Shown piece by piece: positions 8,400-16,684 of a stretch of DNA of 64,000 nt. The DNA is taken from NCBI RefSeq assembly GCF_011290505.1, contig NZ_JAANPV010000001.1:434001-498000 (forward strand), in the 5' to 3' direction. This DNA comes from Paenalcaligenes suwonensis (GTDB taxonomy: Bacteria; Pseudomonadota; Gammaproteobacteria; Burkholderiales; Burkholderiaceae_B). The translations under genes were made by a program, and so were the position numbers. Each line of letters starts with the position of its first letter. Within the stretch, counting starts at the first letter, position 1. Below the pieces are notes generated by a model, which made no database searches, was not told the DNA's origin, and was given only the letters and a program-made list of their open reading frames with translations.

Positions 8400-8945
8400 C
8401 TAGACGCTGAGCATTTTCTGTATGAGGTCAGCGGTAGAGCTGGCACCAAATTTTTGCATCAGGCGTGAACGGTAAATTTCCACCGTGCGGTGGCTAATAC
8501 CCAGTTCTTTGCCTATGACTTTGGCGCTTTTACCTTCTAACACGCGCGCGGCGACCTCACGCTCTCTACCCGTGAGATGGTGTTCGGAAATAGGGCGTTG
8601 CTCGCTAATGTCTTCAAAGCTCCAAATGCCTGCGTCATGCGGTTTCTCACGGTCAAAGGCGCGGCCCGTCACATGGCACCAGAAGAACTGCCCAGTAGAG
8701 CGTTTCATGATGCGGCTGTCCGAGTACAGGCCGGTGGCATTCATAATGGGGGGGATACGTAACCCTAGGCGTTCGAATTCGTCGGCACTGGGGTATAGCG
8801 TAAGAAATGACTGCCCCACCAGTGCATCACGGGTAGTCTGGAAAATCTCACAGACCCGTTGATTGCACTCTACGATGGTGCGATGACGCGAGATAACCAA
8901 ACCGATTGGTGCCATTTCAAAGGCTAATCGGTAATCTTCCAGCAT
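8400..8945 (-). CDS. PAS domain and LuxR-type HTH regulator
   Basis: The protein has about 181 residues from ATG 8945. It combines a PAS sensor fold (residues about 6-110, MAPIGLVISRHRTIVECN, then FWCHVTGRAFD and WSFEDISEQ) with a C-terminal LuxR/NarL helix-turn-helix (LTGREREVAARVLEGKSAKVIGK, then SHRTVEIYRSRL). A longer frame to 8996 is open, but it would swallow a perfect inverted repeat and lacks a ribosome site, while 8945 has AGGAG upstream. There is no receiver domain, so it is probably a one-component sensor. It is divergent from scoAB, its likely target. Confidence 0.9.
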   Translation of the reverse strand: MLEDYRLAFEMAPIGLVISRHRTIVECNQRVCEIFQTTRDALVGQSFLTLYPSADEFERLGLRIPPIMNATGLYSDSRIMKRSTGQFFWCHVTGRAFDREKPHDAGIWSFEDISEQRPISEHHLTGREREVAARVLEGKSAKVIGKELGISHRTVEIYRSRLMQKFGASSTADLIQKMLSV

Positions 8946-8970
8946 TGACAAAGCAGCTCCTGTACGAAAA

Positions 8971-8992
8971 ACTACGTATGCGCTTACGTAGT
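8971..8992. promoter_or_regulatory. Inverted repeat ACTACGTA-N6-TACGTAGT, probable operator
   Basis: Perfect 8-bp arms (8971-8978 and 8985-8992) are separated by six bases, giving two half-sites 14 bp apart centre to centre. They sit 26 bp upstream of the PAS-LuxR start and about 110 bp upstream of scoA. The TACGTAG core resembles sites of FixJ/NarL-class regulators (recalled, not checked). It is a strong candidate for the binding site of the adjacent LuxR-type protein. Confidence 0.6.
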
Positions 8993-9104
8993 GCATCTTG
9001 GTAAATTATCATAGCAAGCACCTTAAGCTGCCAAGTCTACCTACCATTATCTGTAAAGTGTGGCACGATAGACTTGATGAATAATTATTGACGGAGGACT
9101 TACC

Positions 9105-9812
9105 TTGAACAAACTCTATCCTTCGGCGGCGGAAGCTCTGAAAGGCGTAGTAGCTGACGGCCAGACTTTGGCTGTAGGCGGCTTTGGCCTATGTGGCATT
9201 CCTGAAGCATTGATTGATGCGCTGCGTGACTCTGGTGTGAAAAACCTGACTGCCATTTCCAATAATGCAGGTGTGGATGGCTTCGGTCTAGGCAAACTGC
9301 TAGAGACCCGACAAATCAAGAAGATGATTTCTTCCTATGTAGGGGAAAACAAGGAGTTCGAACGCCAGTTTTTATCCGGCGAATTGGAACTGGAATTTAC
9401 ACCTCAAGGTACGTTGGCTGAAAAGCTGCGTGCAGGGGGCGCAGGTATTCCTGCATTCTTCACTAAAACTGGCGTAGGTACCTTGGTGGCAGAAGGTAAA
9501 GAGCTACGTGAGTTCAATGGTGAAACCTACGTGATGGAAGAGTCGTTGGTTGCGGATGTGGCACTGATTAAAGCTCATAAAGCCGACAAGTCTGGCAACC
9601 TGCGCTTCCGCTATACCGCACGTAACTTCAACCCTGCGGCAGCTACTGCAGGCAAAATTACCATCGTGGAAGTGGAAGAAATCGTGGAAGTGGGCGAGTT
9701 GGCGCCTGATGATGTGCATTTGCCTGGCATTTATGTGCATCGCATCGTGCATAACTCCAATCCCGAGAAGCGCATTGAGCAGCGCACCATTACCACCAAG
9801 GCAGGAGCTTGA
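9105..9812 (+). CDS. scoA: 3-oxoacid CoA-transferase subunit A
   Basis: This is the alpha subunit of a two-subunit CoA-transferase that moves CoA from succinyl-CoA to acetoacetate or a related 3-oxoacid. The start is TTG at 9105 with GGAGG 7 bp upstream. The 235-residue protein has the glycine-rich GGFGLCGIP (about residues 24-32) and the family segments [23 protein letters not shown] and [18 protein letters not shown]. The scoB gene follows with a 5-bp gap. Acetoacetate is also an end product of FAH chemistry, which fits the neighbouring operon. Confidence 0.94.
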   Translation: MNKLYPSAAEALKGVVADGQTLAVGGFGLCGIPEALIDALRDSGVKNLTAISNNAGVDGFGLGKLLETRQIKKMISSYVGENKEFERQFLSGELELEFTPQGTLAEKLRAGGAGIPAFFTKTGVGTLVAEGKELREFNGETYVMEESLVADVALIKAHKADKSGNLRFRYTARNFNPAAATAGKITIVEVEEIVEVGELAPDDVHLPGIYVHRIVHNSNPEKRIEQRTITTKAGA

Positions 9813-9817
9813 TAGTC

Positions 9818-10459
9818 ATGGCATGGACCAAAGATCAAATGGCTGCGCGTGCAGCTAAAGAGTTGCAAGATGGTTTCTATGTGAACCTGGGTATTGGTAT
9901 TCCGACTCTGGTGGCTAACCATGTGCCTGCTGGCATTGAAGTCTGGCTACAAAGTGAAAACGGTATGTTGGGGATTGGTCCCTTTCCTACCGAAGACGAA
10001 GTAGACGCCGACCTGATCAACGCCGGTAAGCAAACAGTTACTACACTGCCAGGTTCTTCTATTTTTGGTAGTGATCAAAGTTTTGCCATGATTCGTGGCG
10101 GTAAAGTGAACTTGTCTATTCTGGGCGCTATGCAGGTAACGGCCACCGGTGACTTAGCCAACTGGATGATTCCGGGCAAAATGGTGAAAGGCATGGGCGG
10201 CGCGATGGACTTGGTAGCCGGTGTTAAACGTGTGATTGTGCTGATGGAGCATGTAGCGCGTAAAAAAGACGGCACTACCGACCTGAAAATCCTGCCAGAG
10301 TGCACATTGCCACTGACTGGTGTGGGCGTAGTAGACCGCATCATTACTGACCTAGGCGTAATGGATGTTACCCCTGAAGGTCTGAAGCTGGTTGAATTGG
10401 CTGAAGGCGTAAGCTTCGAAGAAATCCAGTCTCAAACTGGTGTTCCATTGCTGCGTTAA
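9818..10459 (+). CDS. scoB: 3-oxoacid CoA-transferase subunit B
   Basis: The beta subunit carries the catalytic glutamate, Glu47 in the [12 protein letters not shown] motif. ATG 9818 is preferred (AGGAG 10 bp upstream), although a TTG at 9809 overlapping the scoA stop is possible. At 213 residues the length is normal. Further family segments are [25 protein letters not shown] and [15 protein letters not shown]. It forms a two-gene operon with scoA, closed by a terminator. Confidence 0.95.
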   Translation: MAWTKDQMAARAAKELQDGFYVNLGIGIPTLVANHVPAGIEVWLQSENGMLGIGPFPTEDEVDADLINAGKQTVTTLPGSSIFGSDQSFAMIRGGKVNLSILGAMQVTATGDLANWMIPGKMVKGMGGAMDLVAGVKRVIVLMEHVARKKDGTTDLKILPECTLPLTGVGVVDRIITDLGVMDVTPEGLKLVELAEGVSFEEIQSQTGVPLLR

Positions 10460-10482
10460 TGTAATGGCACTACTGCACAAAA

Positions 10483-10517
10483 ATGGCTGAACCTGTAAAG
10501 GCTCAGCCATTTTTTTA
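10483..10517. terminator. Bidirectional intrinsic terminator after scoB
   Basis: ATGGCTGA (10483-10490) pairs with TCAGCCAT (10503-10510), followed by a T run on the plus strand. Upstream A residues give a T run on the minus strand. It can serve scoAB and the convergent amidotransferase gene. Confidence 0.85.
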
Positions 10518-11255
10518 TACGTACGCAGTAGAGTGAGTAGCGGCACACAGATCAACGAAATCATGCAAAATTTTTCGCGCTACGGGTGTGGCAGCTAAAG
10601 CGGCACACATGGCAGGAATGTCATAACCCTCGGTGCTAAAGAGCGCTTCGCGACGGCTTAAGAAATAGCTCATGACCTCGGTAGAAAACTCTGGGTGAAA
10701 TTGCAGCGACAATGCTTCAGGGCTATAGCGCAAAATCTGGTGCGCATCGTGTTCTGATGAGGCCAGCACAGTAGCGTGCGTAGGTGGCTGTAATACGCTT
10801 TGTTCATGCGTAAGGTTTGCCATAAACGACTGGGGTAAGTCAGCCAGTAGAGGGTCGTGTTTGGCACCCTCATGCAACTGTATGGGCAGTTGGCCTATTT
10901 CGCGGCCAGCAGGGTGATAGTCCACTACACCGCCTAAGGCGTGTGACATTAACTGGTGGCCATAACAAATACCTAATAGCGGCATGTGTTGCTCCATGGC
11001 TTGCCGTACCCATGCGGCGCTGTATTCGCTCCAGTCCTCGCGGTCCGTCACCATTGATGTGGAACCCGTCAAAATAGCACCTGCTAGCGTAGCGGGCTCA
11101 GGTAGTACGTCACCTGAAGCGGGGCGCAGCACCTTCACCGTGAGCGTGGTGTCGGGTAAGGCAGCAATCATCCAATCCGACTGCACGCCTAACTTCTGCT
11201 GTATATCCAGCGGTGGGTCACCCATTTGTAGAATAGCCAGAACCTTGTGTTGCAT
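10515..11255 (-). CDS. Class-I glutamine amidotransferase-like protein
   Basis: The 246-residue protein consists of a GATase1 domain only. The catalytic triad is visible as Cys97 in GICYGHQL, and His187 and Glu189 in LQFHPEFS. Stand-alone members include GMP synthase-like and gamma-glutamyl hydrolase-like proteins that cleave gamma-glutamyl bonds or supply ammonia to a partner. No synthetase partner lies nearby. The stop codon overlaps the scoB terminator. The substrate is not predictable from sequence. Confidence 0.88.
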   Translation of the reverse strand: MQHKVLAILQMGDPPLDIQQKLGVQSDWMIAALPDTTLTVKVLRPASGDVLPEPATLAGAILTGSTSMVTDREDWSEYSAAWVRQAMEQHMPLLGICYGHQLMSHALGGVVDYHPAGREIGQLPIQLHEGAKHDPLLADLPQSFMANLTHEQSVLQPPTHATVLASSEHDAHQILRYSPEALSLQFHPEFSTEVMSYFLSRREALFSTEGYDIPAMCAALAATPVARKILHDFVDLCAATHSTAYV

Positions 11256-11282
11256 GATGTGGTGTGTGTAAAAAACGCAAAA

Positions 11283-11297
11283 AGAAAGGAGGTGATC
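11283..11297 (-). other. 15-nt match to the 16S rRNA 3' tail
   Basis: Read on the minus strand, this is GATCACCTCCTTTCT, identical to the anti-Shine-Dalgarno end of bacterial 16S rRNA. On the plus strand it is a fully extended Shine-Dalgarno sequence, but no ATG, GTG or TTG lies 4-10 bp after it. It is within the presumed 5' leader of the amidotransferase gene, 28 bp from its start. Confidence 0.6.
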
Positions 11298-11397
11298 GCC
11301 CGTTATCTGACATCGCAGTACGCAGTCAGCAATGAATACTATAAGATAGCAGCTTAAGTTGTGATGTACATTTTTCTTCTATCTATAAGTCCCCACC

Positions 11398-12282
11398 ATG
11401 TTTTCGTTGAGTAAGCAGGAATTAGCGCTGGTCGCAGTGACCATGTTGTGGGGAACAACGTTTCTGATCATACACACTGCCATGCAGTACAGCGGCCCGC
11501 TGTTTTTTGTGGGTTTGCGTTTTGTGACGGCAGGCATCATCGGTTGGATGGTGTTCAGGCGCGCCATGCGCGGTATTACACGTATAGAGTTCTTGGCAGG
11601 CACGGTCATTGGGGCCAGTATCTTTGCCGGCTACGGGTTGCAAACCTATGGGCTACAAACGGTTAGCAGCAGCATGTCAGGCTTTATTACGGCGTTGTAT
11701 GTACCTATAGTGCCCTTGTTGCAGTGGTTGGTATGGCGTAAGGCGCCGAGTTTCATGACCTTGATAGGGGTGACGCTGGCGTTTCTAGGTTTGGTGTTAT
11801 TGGCTGGACCTACTACGGCGGGTTTTAGCCTAAGTGCTGGTGAAATTGCCACGCTGATTGGGGCGTTTGCCATTGCAGTAGAAGTGATATTGATTGGTTA
11901 CTTTGCCGGTAAGGTTAATGTGCAACGCATTACCGTGGTGCAAACAGGGATGGCTGGGGTGCTGTCATTTCTTTGTATGCCTTTTGCTGGTGAATCCATA
12001 CCTGAGTTCTCGTGGGTGTGGTTGGTAGCTGCTGTAGGGTTGGGCTTAAGTAGCATGGTGATTCAATACACCATGAACTGGGCGCAGCGTACGGTGACGC
12101 CCACACGGGCCACTCTCATTTATGCCAGTGAGCCCGTATGGGCCGGCATAGTAGGGCGTATAGCGGGCGATAGGTTGCCGGCTATTGCCATTGTAGGTGG
12201 CGCACTGATCGTATTGGGCGTATTGGTCAGTGAATTCAAATTGCCACGACGTAAAAAACACGCTCGAACTGAAGCGACCTAG
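11398..12282 (+). CDS. EamA-family DMT transporter
   Basis: The 294-residue inner-membrane protein has ten predicted helices in two EamA repeats. The first opens with LALVAVTMLWGTTFLI and the second begins near residue 150 with GEIATLIGAFAIAVEVI. The ending is basic (RRKKHARTEAT). Members export amino acids or other small metabolites; the substrate is not known. It is 26 bp upstream of an MFS pump gene in the same direction and may share its transcript. Confidence 0.9.
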   Translation: MFSLSKQELALVAVTMLWGTTFLIIHTAMQYSGPLFFVGLRFVTAGIIGWMVFRRAMRGITRIEFLAGTVIGASIFAGYGLQTYGLQTVSSSMSGFITALYVPIVPLLQWLVWRKAPSFMTLIGVTLAFLGLVLLAGPTTAGFSLSAGEIATLIGAFAIAVEVILIGYFAGKVNVQRITVVQTGMAGVLSFLCMPFAGESIPEFSWVWLVAAVGLGLSSMVIQYTMNWAQRTVTPTRATLIYASEPVWAGIVGRIAGDRLPAIAIVGGALIVLGVLVSEFKLPRRKKHARTEAT

Positions 12283-12308
12283 TCGCTGTTGTGTATCTGG
12301 AGAAGTCG

Positions 12309-13841
12309 TTGTCACAAGTGACACATAATCGCTGGCTGGTATTGGTGGCGGTGATGCTGGTGTTTTTCCCCATCGTGTTGGATTTCACGATTCTGCACAT
12401 TGCCATCCCCTCTCTTACCTTAGCTTTGCAGGCTAGCGGCACAGAAGTGCTGTGGATTATTGATTTGTACTCCCTCGTGATGGTGAGCCTATTGATCCCT
12501 ATGGGGACACTGGCTGACCGCATAGGCCATAGGCTGTTGCTGCTGTGGGGGATTGTCGTGTTTACAGCCATGTCTATTTTGGCGGCTTACGCGTGGTCGT
12601 CTGCGACCTTAATTTTGGCGCGTGCTTTGATGGCATGTGGTGCTGCCATGGTCATTCCATGTTTGCTTGCCATCATCCGACAAAGCTTTGAAGACGATAA
12701 AGAGCGAGCCTTAGCACTGGGCTTATGGAGCGCGGTAGGTTCTGCAGGGGCTGCAATGGGCCCATTAGTGGGCGGAGCATTGCTGGAGCATTTTTGGTGG
12801 GGTTCGGTGTTTTTGGTGAATGTACCCATCATGCTGATCGTAGGCCCTATGGCCTATGTGCTGATTCCACGCCGTTTTGTCACAGGTAAAGGGGATTGGA
12901 CTATTGGCCAAGCGCTGATTCTGATGGTAGGTTTGTTGGCAGCAGTGTATGGCGTGAAATCTGGCTTTAAACCGGATGGCGATTGGATGCATAGCCTGCT
13001 GTTTTGCGCGATTGGGGTAGGGCTGCTGGCGTGGTTTGTAAGAAAGCAGCTACATGCCGAATCCCCCATGTTGGACATGGGCCTGTTTGCGTTACCAGCA
13101 CTCAGTACGGGTGTGTTAATGGCAACCGTGGTGATGGGGGCGTTGGCCGGTGTAGAGCTTACTATTGCGCAAGAACTGCAGTTTGTATTGGGTAAAAGCC
13201 CCTTAACTGCTGCACTCTTTATGCTGCCATTGATGGTGTCCTCGGCCGTGGGCGGTCCGTTAGGGAGCATGTTGTTAGCACGGGTAGGGTTGCGTCCTAT
13301 TGCTACCTTGTCATTGCTGATTTCTGGCTTAAGTTTATTTGGGCTGGGGGCGAGCGATTTAAGCCAAGGCGGCATAGGTATCAACATTATGTTGATAGGT
13401 TTAGGCTTGTCGTTAAGTGTGGGTCTGACCGCATCGTCTGTGGCCATTATGGGTAGCACGCCAGAAGAAAAAGCCGGAGCGGCAGGGGCGTTAAGCGCCA
13501 GCAGCTACGACTTGGGCTCGGCCTTAGGGATTGCGGGTTTTGGTTTGGTGCTAACTGCTAATTACGCCAACCATATACAGTTGCCTGCAGGCTTGCCACC
13601 AGAGGTAGCCAGTAAGGCAGGCTTATCTATTGGTGAAACCATGCTGATGGCACAGCAGTTGGGTGCAGAGCAAGGCCATGCGCTGGTGGCAGCAGCACAG
13701 CAAGCCTATTCCAGCGCTCATAGCACAGTACTGTTTTCTGCTGCTGCTTTGGTAGCGCTACTGAGTATCGTGGTGTGGCGCGTACTGCGTCATTATCGGC
13801 CACATGAAGAAGTGAACGCTGCTGCTAAGCAGGCCGCTTAA
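12309..13841 (+). CDS. MFS drug exporter, DHA2/SmvA-like
   Basis: This major-facilitator protein has about 510 residues and 14 predicted helices. Its beginning (DFTILHIAIPSL, ELTWIIDLYS-like VLWIIDLYSLVMVS, GTLADRIGHR) closely recalls SmvA-type pumps for methyl viologen and quaternary cations. TTG 12309 is preferred because GGAG lies 6 bp upstream; GTG codons at 12291 and 12318 are alternatives. It converges with a LysR gene 17 bp later. Confidence 0.88.
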   Translation: MSQVTHNRWLVLVAVMLVFFPIVLDFTILHIAIPSLTLALQASGTEVLWIIDLYSLVMVSLLIPMGTLADRIGHRLLLLWGIVVFTAMSILAAYAWSSATLILARALMACGAAMVIPCLLAIIRQSFEDDKERALALGLWSAVGSAGAAMGPLVGGALLEHFWWGSVFLVNVPIMLIVGPMAYVLIPRRFVTGKGDWTIGQALILMVGLLAAVYGVKSGFKPDGDWMHSLLFCAIGVGLLAWFVRKQLHAESPMLDMGLFALPALSTGVLMATVVMGALAGVELTIAQELQFVLGKSPLTAALFMLPLMVSSAVGGPLGSMLLARVGLRPIATLSLLISGLSLFGLGASDLSQGGIGINIMLIGLGLSLSVGLTASSVAIMGSTPEEKAGAAGALSASSYDLGSALGIAGFGLVLTANYANHIQLPAGLPPEVASKAGLSIGETMLMAQQLGAEQGHALVAAAQQAYSSAHSTVLFSAAALVALLSIVVWRVLRHYRPHEEVNAAAKQAA

Positions 13842-13858
13842 GTACTATGGCAATAGTG

Positions 13859-14734
13859 CTATACCGGGCGTTTGAGTAGCTCGGCAAAGCGTTTCTCAAC
13901 CCAACGGGCTGTTGGGTTGAGGGCTTGCCCCTGTAGCCACAACATACGCACTGATAATAGCGGCAGAGTGAGGGACGGGCAGTGTACTTGCTTAAGTGGT
14001 TTAGGGTAGCTGTCGTCCGTCGCCACGTTTAGCGGCAAAATCGCCCAACCCACATCGTCGGCCACCATCTCGGCAATACTGTAAAAACTATCTGAATGCC
14101 ACAGCCTTGTGCTGTAGGCCGTTTCTTCGTCGCCATCGGTATGCATTACCAATTGGCGATATTGCATCAGGTCCTTACGACTTACGGGTTGTTGCTGCAA
14201 TAACGGGTGACCGCTGGCGACAAAAATCCCCTGTGGCACAGTGCTAATGTGGCGCTGATCAAAGCAGTCATGCAGCATTTCACGGTCGTAGTGAAAGGCA
14301 ATGTCCGCACGTTGTTGCTCCACATAGCCGGCTACCTCGGCGGCAGTGCCGTTTAACAACGTGAGTTCTAACTGTGGAAACCTATCAGAAATTTCGCGTA
14401 TTAACGTGCGTATTGCGGTGTAGGGTAAGGCTTCGTCTAAGGCGAGAGACAATGACGCGTCGTCCCCTGCAGCGAGCGATTGCGCGCGTTGTTCTAGTTC
14501 TTGTGCTTGGCGCAAGAGTTCACGCGCTTCCATGAGCAGCACGCGCCCTGGCTCAGTGAGCTGGGCGCTGCGTCCGCTACGTGTGAATAGCTCTACGCCT
14601 AAGTCAGCTTCCAGCAGGGAAATAGCGGTACTAACGGCCGATTGGGCCTTGCCCAAATGTCGTGCCGCCGCGCTGATTGATCCCTGCTCGGCAGTGACCA
14701 CAAATTGTCGAAGTTGTTCTAGGCTCCATTGCAT
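13859..14734 (-). CDS. LysR-family transcriptional regulator
   Basis: The 291-residue regulator has the N-terminal LysR helix-turn-helix (LEQLRQFVVTAEQGSISAAARHL, then AQSAVSTAISLLE) and a C-terminal effector-binding domain. It is divergent from mdtJ-mdtI and convergent with the SmvA-like gene, so either exporter could be its target. An ATC-N9-GAT dyad lies 11 bp upstream of its start, suggesting autoregulation and control of mdtJI. Confidence 0.92.
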   Translation of the reverse strand: MQWSLEQLRQFVVTAEQGSISAAARHLGKAQSAVSTAISLLEADLGVELFTRSGRSAQLTEPGRVLLMEARELLRQAQELEQRAQSLAAGDDASLSLALDEALPYTAIRTLIREISDRFPQLELTLLNGTAAEVAGYVEQQRADIAFHYDREMLHDCFDQRHISTVPQGIFVASGHPLLQQQPVSRKDLMQYRQLVMHTDGDEETAYSTRLWHSDSFYSIAEMVADDVGWAILPLNVATDDSYPKPLKQVHCPSLTLPLLSVRMLWLQGQALNPTARWVEKRFAELLKRPV

Positions 14735-14745
14735 ACCTTGATGCT

Positions 14746-14760
14746 ATCTTAAAAATAGAT
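14746..14760. promoter_or_regulatory. LysR-type operator ATC-N9-GAT
   Basis: ATC (14746-14748) and GAT (14758-14760) are separated by nine A/T-rich bases, a recognised LysR-box form (T-N11-A). It is immediately upstream of the lysR gene and 72 bp before mdtJ. Confidence 0.5.
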
Positions 14761-14831
14761 GGGAGTCATCTTTGGATTTTCATATAGAGAGAGGAGAATA
14801 GCCCCGTGTTCCGCGTTATTTGAGGATTATC

Positions 14832-15176
14832 GTGTTAGTCAAACCTTGGCTGTTCCTGTTGGCAGCCATAGCAGCAGAGATAAGTGGTGTGACCACCATG
14901 AAGCTGGTTTCCGACTCTGGATCTTGGGAAGCTCTGTTGTTCATGTATGCCATGATTGGCTTGTCTTTTTATTTTTTAGCAACGACGATGCAGTATCTAC
15001 CAATGGCCCTGACGTATGCCACCTGGGAAACTATTGGATTGATCGCCATTGCTTTTATCGGATTCCGATTTTTCGGTGAACAAGTTAGTACGCTAAAGCT
15101 GGTTGGTATGGGCGTATTACTAGTAGGTGTGATGCTGGTGAATCTCGGTGTTCCACATCAGGTGGAGGAGTCATAA
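14832..15176 (+). CDS. mdtJ: SMR-family exporter subunit, MdtJ-like
   Basis: This four-helix small multidrug resistance protein has about 114 residues, with the membrane-embedded glutamate at Glu16 (AAEISG) that corresponds to the essential SMR acidic residue. GTG 14832 is preferred because GAGGA lies 5 bp upstream; TTG 14820 is a possible earlier start. Immediately downstream lies mdtI, the pairing and order known for the E. coli spermidine exporter MdtJI. The C-terminal tail is hydrophilic. Spermidine as substrate is inferred from the pair. Confidence 0.85.
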   Translation: MLVKPWLFLLAAIAAEISGVTTMKLVSDSGSWEALLFMYAMIGLSFYFLATTMQYLPMALTYATWETIGLIAIAFIGFRFFGEQVSTLKLVGMGVLLVGVMLVNLGVPHQVEES

Positions 15177-15179
15177 ACC

Positions 15180-15509
15180 ATGCAAAACGCAGAATGGATT
15201 CACTATTTTTTCATGTTGGCCGCTATCCTTTTGGAAGTGACCGCTAACATATTCATCAAATATTCAGATGGTTTTAAGAAGCGCTGGGTTGGGTTTCTTG
15301 GTATAGCCAGTATTCTTCTTTCATTCACTGCACTTTCGCAAGCTGTACAGGGCATTGATTTGTCTATCGCGTATGCGTTGTGGGGTGGTACCGGTATCTT
15401 CTTGACAACCATGGCTGGTCGCGTGTTTTTCCAACAACGTTTGAACCGCTCTGGATACGTAGGTATTGGGTTTATTGTGCTGGGTGCCTCAATCTTGAAA
15501 CTCGCGTAA
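15180..15509 (+). CDS. mdtI: SMR-family exporter subunit, MdtI-like
   Basis: The 109-residue protein is strikingly close to E. coli MdtI (FSDGF-like KYSDGF, ALSQAVQGIDLSIAYALWGG, QRLNRSGYVGIGF). Glu5, Glu19, Asp60 and Trp68, residues reported as important in E. coli MdtI (from memory), are all present at the same numbers. It begins 3 bp after the mdtJ stop with GGAGG upstream, so the two subunits are probably made together as a heterodimer. Confidence 0.9.
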   Translation: MQNAEWIHYFFMLAAILLEVTANIFIKYSDGFKKRWVGFLGIASILLSFTALSQAVQGIDLSIAYALWGGTGIFLTTMAGRVFFQQRLNRSGYVGIGFIVLGASILKLA

Positions 15510-15643
15510 TTGCTGAGTGTGGCCTTGTCCACAGGCTGTAGATGAGGGTTGTGCGCTAAGTAAAGTGGGTGTTCACTTTATATCTCTTTGATGCCAAATC
15601 GCTACCATGAAGCATTAGATTGTGAGCAAGGTTTGGCATCAAA

Positions 15644-16585
15644 ATGAGAAAAGCAGTTGATGGCTCAGCAGTATCCATCATGGTGGTGTTGTGCCTGATT
15701 TGGGCAATGCAGCAAATTGCACTTAAAGGTGCCGCCGAATACATGGCACCTGCCTTGCAAGTAGCGTTGCGCTCTGGGGTGGTGGCTGTACTCATCTTTG
15801 TTATACACAGGTGTTGGCTGCACGACGCATGGCTGCCAGGTGTGTTTGGACGCTCTGGGTTAGTGGTGGGCTCCTTATTTGGGCTAGAGTTTCTGCTTAT
15901 TGCTGAAGCACTACGCTATACCAGCACCTCTCACGTTGTGGTGTTTCTGTATACCGCACCCATCTTTGTCGCTATTGGCCTGCATGGCTTTTTGCCTGAT
16001 GAGCGCTTAAATCGCCTGCAATGGATAGGAATAAGCTTAGCGTTTGCGGGCATAGCGCTCGCTTTTTTGTGGCCTGCTTTCAGTGGTGCGGTTCCAGCGT
16101 CAGATGCTCATCCATTAAGTTGGTTAGGTGATGTATTCGCCTTGGCGGCAGGGGCGTTATGGGGTGGCACAACCATTGTGCTACGTACCACCAAACTTAA
16201 AACGGCACCGGTGACGCAGGTGTTGTTTTGTCAGATGTGGCTAACCTTTGTGATAGTGCTGGCCTTTGTCCTAGGGACAGGGCAGACCACGATTACGCCC
16301 AGTGCTACGTTAGGGCTGAGTATGCTCTTTCAGATTGTGCTGGTGTCGTTGCTGAGCTATTTCATTTGGTTTTGGTTGCTAGAGCGTTATTTAGCTGCGC
16401 GATTAGGCGTACTGACTTTTATGACGCCTATATTCGGGCTAGTGTTGGGGGCATGGCTACTGGATGAACGAGTAGAAAAATCGTTTTTGTTAGGAGCTTG
16501 CTTAGTGTTGGTTGGCGTATTTTTGGTAAATGGGCAGGCCTGGTTACAAAAAAAAGTGTGGTCAAAAAGCCAGCGTAACTTGTAG
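15644..16585 (+). CDS. EamA-family DMT transporter
   Basis: The 313-residue protein has ten predicted helices in two EamA repeats (first SIMVVLCLIWAMQQIALK, second near WLGDVFALAAGALWGGTTIVLRTT). Similar proteins export amino acids, purines or drugs. It precedes a guanidine-II riboswitch and gdx, but the riboswitch sits after its stop, so co-regulation is not implied. The upstream 130 bp hold no recognised element. Confidence 0.9.
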   Translation: MRKAVDGSAVSIMVVLCLIWAMQQIALKGAAEYMAPALQVALRSGVVAVLIFVIHRCWLHDAWLPGVFGRSGLVVGSLFGLEFLLIAEALRYTSTSHVVVFLYTAPIFVAIGLHGFLPDERLNRLQWIGISLAFAGIALAFLWPAFSGAVPASDAHPLSWLGDVFALAAGALWGGTTIVLRTTKLKTAPVTQVLFCQMWLTFVIVLAFVLGTGQTTITPSATLGLSMLFQIVLVSLLSYFIWFWLLERYLAARLGVLTFMTPIFGLVLGAWLLDERVEKSFLLGACLVLVGVFLVNGQAWLQKKVWSKSQRNL

Positions 16586-16614
16586 CATTACCCCCCTACA
16601 GATAAAATTTTTTT

Positions 16615-16665
16615 AGAGGACGACCTCTCACCATCCAGCGTGTAGTGTTTTCCGGGACGGCCCGG
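16615..16665 (+). promoter_or_regulatory. Guanidine-II (mini-ykkC) riboswitch
   Basis: Two small hairpins carry the diagnostic ACGR loops: AGAGG-ACGA-CCTCT (16615-16628) and CCGGG-ACGG-CCCGG (16652-16665), joined by a 23-nt linker. The second is followed by the AGGAG ribosome site (16672-16676) of the gdx gene. This is the architecture of the guanidine-II class, which turns on gene expression when guanidinium binds both loops. A guanidinium exporter gene directly behind it confirms the reading. Confidence 0.93.
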
Positions 16666-16684
16666 CTTTTTAGGAGAAAGCCAA

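Noticed and set aside
12854-13459. 201-residue minus-strand frame inside the MFS gene
   Set aside because: Antisense shadow of a hydrophobic membrane gene; no motif or ribosome site.
15516-15535. Small hairpin after mdtI as a terminator
   Set aside because: The stem is short and not followed by a T run.
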